Positions 5,429 to 8,728 of a stretch of 8,728 nucleotides of DNA are shown here, one piece after another (positions within the stretch are counted from its first letter, which is position 1; each line of letters begins with the position of its first letter). The DNA comes from an uncultured cyanobacterium. Lineage in GTDB: Bacteria > Cyanobacteriota > Cyanobacteriia > Cyanobacteriales > Geitlerinemataceae. The notes beneath the pieces are model-generated. The model made no database searches and was not told the origin of the DNA. It worked only from the letters and a program-made list of their open reading frames with translations. The translations under genes were made by a program, and so were the position numbers. Location: contig CAKZKB010000193.1 of the NCBI GenBank assembly GCA_937121005.1, positions 1 to 8,728 of the forward strand, given 5' to 3'.

Positions 5429-6682
5429 ATGAAAGTTTTAGTCATCGGCGGTGACGGCTACTGCGGTTGGGCCACCGCCCTGCACCTTTCAAATCGCGGT
5501 TACGAAGTCGGGATTCTCGACAGCCTGGTACGCCGTCATTGGGATCGACAGTTGTGCGTCGATACCCTCACGCCGATCGCCCCCATCGAGAAGCGGTTGC
5601 AGCGCTGGACGGATCTGACCGGGAAAACCATCGATTTATTCGTCGGCGACATCACCGACTACAGTTTCCTCAGCAAAACCCTGCATCAGTTCGAGCCCGA
5701 CACCATCGTCCACTTTGGCGAACAGCGATCGGCTCCATTTTCGATGATCGATCGCGATCGGGCCGTGCTCACCCAGGTAAACAACGTGGTGGGGACGCTC
5801 AACATCCTCTATGCGATGAAAGAGGACTTCCCAGACGCTCATCTGGTGAAACTCGGTACGATGGGCGAATACGGTACGCCCAACATTGATATCGAAGAAG
5901 GGTACATCACCATCGAGCACAACGGACGCACCGACACCCTTCCCTACCCCAAACAACCGGGTAGTTTCTATCACCTCTCGAAAGTTCACGACAGCCACAA
6001 CATCCATTTTGCCTGCAAAATTTGGGGGTTGCGAGCCACCGATCTCAACCAAGGTGTGGTCTACGGTGTCACTACCGAAGAGACGGCCATGGACGAGATG
6101 CTGATCAACCGTCTCGACTACGACGGCGTATTTGGAACCGCACTCAACCGTTTTTGCATCCAAGCGGCGGCGGGCCATCCCCTGACCGTGTACGGGAAAG
6201 GCGGCCAGACGCGCGGGTTCTTGGATATTCGCGATACGGTACGCTGCATGGAACTGGCGATCGCCAACCCTGCCGAACCGGGTCAGTTCCGGGTGTTCAA
6301 CCAGTTTACCGAAATGTTCAGCGTCGGCGACTTGGCTGAAAAAGTCAAAGAAGCAGGCGAGAAGATGGGGCTAAAAGTGACCATCGACCACTTACCAAAT
6401 CCCAGAGTCGAACTCGAACAACACTACTTCAACGCCAAAAACACCAAACTCATCGATTTGGGTCTCGAACCCCACAACCTGTCCGACTCGCTGATCGATT
6501 CGCTGCTCAACTTTGCGATTAAATACAAAGAGCGCGTCGATCGCGGCCAAATTCTCCCCAAAGTCTCCTGGCGGCGCGAAACCTCCAATAAGGAGAATGG
6601 GGCTAGCAATGGCAAGCCGGAAACCAACGGGCAAAAATCAACTCCCGTCGCCCCCCCGGCCGCAGCCGCAAATAAAGCGTAA
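5429..6682 (+). CDS. sqdB: UDP-sulfoquinovose synthase
   Basis: This enzyme makes UDP-sulfoquinovose from UDP-glucose and sulfite, the head-group donor for the thylakoid sulfolipid SQDG. It is a 417-residue short-chain dehydrogenase/epimerase-fold protein. The NAD-binding glycine motif GGDGYCG (7-13) lies at the very N-terminus, which fixes the start at ATG 5429. GTMGEYG (143-149, Thr144 and Glu147) and SFYHLSK (179-185, with the Tyr181-x3-Lys185 pair and His182) match the catalytic residues known for plant SQD1. RGFLDIRDTVRC (262-273) and the PNPRVE segment are also family hallmarks. The last 35 or so residues are a low-complexity tail rich in Asn, Gly, Pro and Ala. There is no strong ribosome binding site. 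A TAGATT at 5393-5398 is a weak -10 candidate. The gene ends in its own terminator. Confidence 0.96.
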   Translation: MKVLVIGGDGYCGWATALHLSNRGYEVGILDSLVRRHWDRQLCVDTLTPIAPIEKRLQRWTDLTGKTIDLFVGDITDYSFLSKTLHQFEPDTIVHFGEQRSAPFSMIDRDRAVLTQVNNVVGTLNILYAMKEDFPDAHLVKLGTMGEYGTPNIDIEEGYITIEHNGRTDTLPYPKQPGSFYHLSKVHDSHNIHFACKIWGLRATDLNQGVVYGVTTEETAMDEMLINRLDYDGVFGTALNRFCIQAAAGHPLTVYGKGGQTRGFLDIRDTVRCMELAIANPAEPGQFRVFNQFTEMFSVGDLAEKVKEAGEKMGLKVTIDHLPNPRVELEQHYFNAKNTKLIDLGLEPHNLSDSLIDSLLNFAIKYKERVDRGQILPKVSWRRETSNKENGASNGKPETNGQKSTPVAPPAAAANKA

Positions 6683-6706
6683 CTAAGGAATATCTTTAAC
6701 CTTCAG

Positions 6707-6740
6707 GCCCGGTTTCGCTAAAAAACCGGGCTTCTTTTAT
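6707..6740 (+). terminator. Intrinsic terminator of sqdB
   Basis: GCCCGGTTT (6707-6715) pairs perfectly over 9 bp with AAACCGGGC (6723-6731) around a 7-nt loop and is followed by TTCTTTTAT. It lies 25 bp after the sqdB stop and separates sqdB from the glycosyltransferase gene. Confidence 0.92.
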
Positions 6741-6779
6741 CTCCGGTCAATCTTCATGTTAAAAACCCAAAGATAAAGA

Positions 6780-6785
6780 TATAAT
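6780..6785 (+). promoter_or_regulatory. -10 element for the glycosyltransferase gene
   Basis: A perfect TATAAT lies 31 bp before the ATG at 6817, so the transcript leader would be about 25 nt. No good -35 is seen at the right distance: the best choice is TGTTAA at 6757-6762. Together with the terminator upstream it supports separate transcription. Confidence 0.5.
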
Positions 6786-6816
6786 AGTTGCAACTGCGCT
6801 ACTGGCATTATACGGT

Positions 6817-7794
6817 ATGGACTGGCCGCACATTTCGGTAATTATCCCCACCTACGCTCGCGAAGCCGCCCTGCGAACCACGCTCGCTGAAATTGTCGAG
6901 CAAGACTATCCCCACTACGAAGTTTTGGTTGTCGATCAAACAGCGAAGCACGAAAGCGAAACCGAAGCCGATCTAGAACGCTTAGCCGCCGCCGAAAAAA
7001 TTCGTTGGTTCCGCCTCGACTGGGCGAGTTTGCCAGGGGCAAGAAACTATGGCGTTCGCCGCGCTGAAGGAGAAATTATTGTCTTTATTGATGATGACGT
7101 GCGCCTGCAACCAGGATATTTAAAAGCCCACGCCCGCAACTTTATCGATCGCCCGGAAATTGGGGCAGTGGCAGGACGAGTCCTAGATCCGACGATCGCC
7201 GACGGAATGCCAGAAGAAATGGCGATCGAGTTTTTACCTCCCGAAGCCATGGATCCGGGTATTGCTTGGTATTATATCGATTTAGTCCATGCGGTTAAAC
7301 CCCAACAAGTGCTGACGGCGCGGGGGTGCAATATGTCGTTTCGCCGCGATATTTTTGATAAGTTTGGCGTGTGGTTCGACGAGCGTTTTCGCGGGAGTGC
7401 GGTGCGCGAGGAGTCGGATTTTTGCTTGCGAATTCGGCAGACGGGATATAAGATTTGGTTCGATCCTGAAGCGGTTTTAGTTCACGTGGGCGAGCCGACA
7501 GGGGGGTGTCACGATGTCAGTACGCGATCGCTTCAGTATCAAATTACCCACTATCACAACCATTTTTGGATGGCGTTTAAGAACCTCACGCTAACGCAAA
7601 ATTTACGATTGTATGGGCGGCTGTTCGACTGTCACGTTTTAGGCAATCCGCCCTGTTATAAAAGTGGTTCTCCGACAAAAATTGCTGCTCGCGGAGTCTT
7701 CTATTTTTGGGGCTTTATAGACGCGATCGGTACTGCAATTCAATCGTTGTGGACTCAGGGACAACCCTACACTCGCCAAGATTTGCAAGATTAA
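6817..7794 (+). CDS. Family 2 glycosyltransferase
   Basis: The 325-residue protein is a GT-A fold inverting sugar transferase. It begins with the family start ISVIIPTYARE (6-16), then VLVVDQ, LPGARNYGVRRAEGEIIVFIDDDV (metal and nucleotide-sugar binding DDD at 92-94), the ARGCNMSFRRDIF acceptor-side segment (168-180) and REESDFCLRIRQTGY (197-211) with the catalytic-base region around Glu198, Glu199 and Asp201. Residues 291-312 are hydrophobic and amphipathic and may touch the membrane, but no clear transmembrane helix or signal peptide is present. The start is the first residue block of the fold. No ribosome binding site is visible. The donor and acceptor cannot be told. Position after sqdB does not make it a sulfolipid enzyme, since the known SqdX is a GT4-family protein. 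Confidence 0.9.
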   Translation: MDWPHISVIIPTYAREAALRTTLAEIVEQDYPHYEVLVVDQTAKHESETEADLERLAAAEKIRWFRLDWASLPGARNYGVRRAEGEIIVFIDDDVRLQPGYLKAHARNFIDRPEIGAVAGRVLDPTIADGMPEEMAIEFLPPEAMDPGIAWYYIDLVHAVKPQQVLTARGCNMSFRRDIFDKFGVWFDERFRGSAVREESDFCLRIRQTGYKIWFDPEAVLVHVGEPTGGCHDVSTRSLQYQITHYHNHFWMAFKNLTLTQNLRLYGRLFDCHVLGNPPCYKSGSPTKIAARGVFYFWGFIDAIGTAIQSLWTQGQPYTRQDLQD

Positions 7795-7811
7795 ACCCGT
7801 TTGCAACGCAT

Positions 7812-7837
7812 CAACGAACAACGAACAACGAACAACG
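7812..7837. repeat. Heptad tandem array (CAACGAA type)
   Basis: Three identical units CAACGAA (7812-7832) and a partial fourth, CAACG, are in perfect register. The lack of sequence decay suggests recent expansion. Confidence 0.85.
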
Positions 7838-7850
7838 GAGTCCAGTCACT

Positions 7851-7883
7851 TCTGAACTCTGAACTCTGAACTCTGAACTCTGA
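7851..7883. repeat. Heptad tandem array (TCTGAAC type)
   Basis: Four identical units TCTGAAC (7851-7878) and a partial fifth, TCTGA, are in perfect register. It lies only 13 bp from the CAACGAA array but has an unrelated unit. Confidence 0.88.
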
Positions 7884-8048
7884 GGGTATCGTTCCTCTAC
7901 CTAACCGACTAGAATTTGGGTCAGCCAACCCGCCATTTTACATGAGAAAAATTACCGCTAGCAGCGAACCCGGAGTCGGCTCGAGTTTTCGGTGACACCA
8001 ACGGGATCGAGTAAAAACTGAAGAACCTGTGAGTTTTACGGAGGGGGC

Positions 8049-8057
8049 TGATACAAT
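8049..8057 (+). promoter_or_regulatory. Extended -10 promoter of the receiver-cyclase gene
   Basis: TGA followed by TACAAT (8052-8057) forms an extended -10. No convincing -35 is seen at 16-18 bp. The predicted start near 8064 gives a leader of about 40 nt. Confidence 0.4.
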
Positions 8058-8104
8058 TTAGGGGGAATTGCCGATGGATCGCTCACCTCTAACCCCGAAC
8101 TCCT

Positions 8105-8728
8105 ATGAATGGCGACTGGGAAACCGACATCGATCGCCCCTGCATCTTGGTTGTAGACGATAATGAAGTCAACCGCGACCTGTTGAGTCGGCGGTTGTTG
8201 CGTCAAGGGTGCGATGTTGAGGTGGCCGACAATGGGTTTGCGGCCTTGGCACTGTTGCGATCGCGGCCGTTCGATCTCATCCTTCTCGATATTATGATGC
8301 CGGAAATGAACGGCTACGAAGTCCTAGAAAAACTCAAAGCCGATCCGGTATTGCGCCATATTCCAGTCATTGTCATTTCAGCATTAGACGATATCGATAA
8401 CATCGTAAAAGGCATCGAACTCGGGGCCGACGACTATTTGCCCAAACCCTTTAACCCCGTCTTGCTGACGGCCAGAATTAACGCTTGTTTGGAGAAAAAA
8501 CGCCTCCACGATCGCGAACAAGCCTACCTCGAACAGTTGCGGGCCGAACGGGAAAAATCCGATCGCCTGCTGTTGAGTATTTTACCCCAACCCATCGCCG
8601 ATCGCCTCAAACAAGATCCCCATACCATCGCCGATAGTTTTACCGATGCTAGCGTTTTATTCGCCGATATTGTCGGTTTTACGGCGTTGTGGTCGCAGAT
8701 GTCACCGACGGAATTAGTGGAGTTACTC
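8105..8728 (+). CDS. Response regulator fused to class III nucleotide cyclase, 3' end outside window
   Basis: The frame is open for 208 codons to the window edge, so the C-terminus is missing. Residues 12-130 are a complete receiver: acidic pair Asp18-Asp19, phospho-acceptor Asp62 in LLDIMMPEMNG, Ser92 and Lys114 in PKPF. A charged coiled linker (130-157) leads to LLLSILPQPIADRLK (155-169), the transducer segment that precedes many class III cyclases. FADIVGFT (186-193) is the start of the cyclase domain with its first metal-binding Asp188. The protein probably makes cAMP or cGMP under control of receiver phosphorylation. The residues that choose adenine or guanine lie beyond the window. An in-frame TAA at 8090 makes ATG 8105 the first possible ATG. 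There is no ribosome binding site. The protein is soluble as far as seen. Confidence 0.92.
   Translation, partial: MNGDWETDIDRPCILVVDDNEVNRDLLSRRLLRQGCDVEVADNGFAALALLRSRPFDLILLDIMMPEMNGYEVLEKLKADPVLRHIPVIVISALDDIDNIVKGIELGADDYLPKPFNPVLLTARINACLEKKRLHDREQAYLEQLRAEREKSDRLLLSILPQPIADRLKQDPHTIADSFTDASVLFADIVGFTALWSQMSPTELVELL

Larger units (their letters stand above)
7795..8104. other. Intergenic region before the receiver-cyclase gene
   Basis: This 310-bp gap holds two heptad arrays (7812-7838 and 7851-7883) and an extended -10 promoter (8049-8057). No hairpin with a T tail follows the glycosyltransferase gene. Between 7885 and 8048 I see only a 17-codon frame at 7942-7995 and a loosely repeated GAGTTTT-CGG sequence (7983 and 8031). 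Just before the ATG at 8105 three heptad-like units, ACCTCTA, ACCCCGA and ACTCCTA (8085-8105), occupy the place of a ribosome binding site. Confidence 0.5.

Noticed and set aside
5164..5445. 93-residue frame on the minus strand across the tRNA
   Set aside because: Its central part is simply the translated tRNA-Arg sequence, a familiar false protein, and it also overlaps the start of sqdB.
5636..6178. 180-residue frame on the minus strand inside sqdB
   Set aside because: Antisense shadow of the SqdB catalytic core, with no recognisable domain.
6817..7794. The glycosyltransferase as sulfolipid synthase SqdX
   Set aside because: SqdX is a GT4-family protein. This one has GT2 motifs (IIPTY start, DDD, EESD region) and its own promoter after a strong terminator.
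7942..7995. 17-codon frame MRKITASSEPGVGSSFR in the gap before the cyclase gene
   Set aside because: Too short, no ribosome binding site, no recognisable features.

Overview
The window is chromosomal DNA from a cyanobacterium, probably a filamentous or otherwise HIP1-rich lineage. It holds at least ten copies of the cyanobacterial octamer GCGATCGC (730, 853, 3240, 3579, 4484, 4554, 4683, 6257, 7524, 8257) and many more partial copies. It also carries a sulfolipid synthesis gene, a PAS-type histidine kinase and several intergenic arrays of 7-bp tandem repeats of the kind described in cyanobacteria as STRRs. Genus cannot be read from the sequence.

Layout. Positions 1-449 are the upstream region of ppsA, with a possible remnant of a small gene (125-268) and regulatory-looking AT-rich sequence. 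ppsA (450-2951, +) encodes phosphoenolpyruvate synthase. It converges on a soluble two-PAS histidine kinase (3162-4955, -). The gap between them holds three hairpins and a heptad array that ends 2 bp from the kinase stop codon. A repeat-dense gap (4956-5197), with a G-run tract and two further heptad arrays, leads to tRNA-Arg(CCG) (5198-5270, -). The tRNA is divergent from sqdB (5429-6682, +), which encodes UDP-sulfoquinovose synthase and ends in a clear intrinsic terminator. A family 2 glycosyltransferase (6817-7794, +) follows with its own promoter. A 310-bp gap with two more heptad arrays then leads to a response regulator fused to a class III nucleotide cyclase (8105 to the window end, +), which is cut off by the window.

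How the genes relate. No operon links these genes: each has its own promoter candidates or lies on the opposite strand, so this looks like an ordinary chromosomal neighbourhood of separate units. Metabolic roles are gluconeogenic PEP supply (ppsA), thylakoid sulfolipid head-group synthesis (sqdB) and glycan or glycolipid synthesis of unknown target (the glycosyltransferase). Signalling roles are the orphan histidine kinase, which lacks a receiver, and the receiver-cyclase, which lacks a nearby dedicated kinase. They could be partners, but nothing in the sequence proves it.

I found no mobile element, CRISPR array, defence system or clearly new multi-gene system. The least explained features are the intergenic 7-bp repeat arrays, which have different unit sequences but the same period, the GTTAA repeats before ppsA, and the interrupted small reading frame at 125-268.
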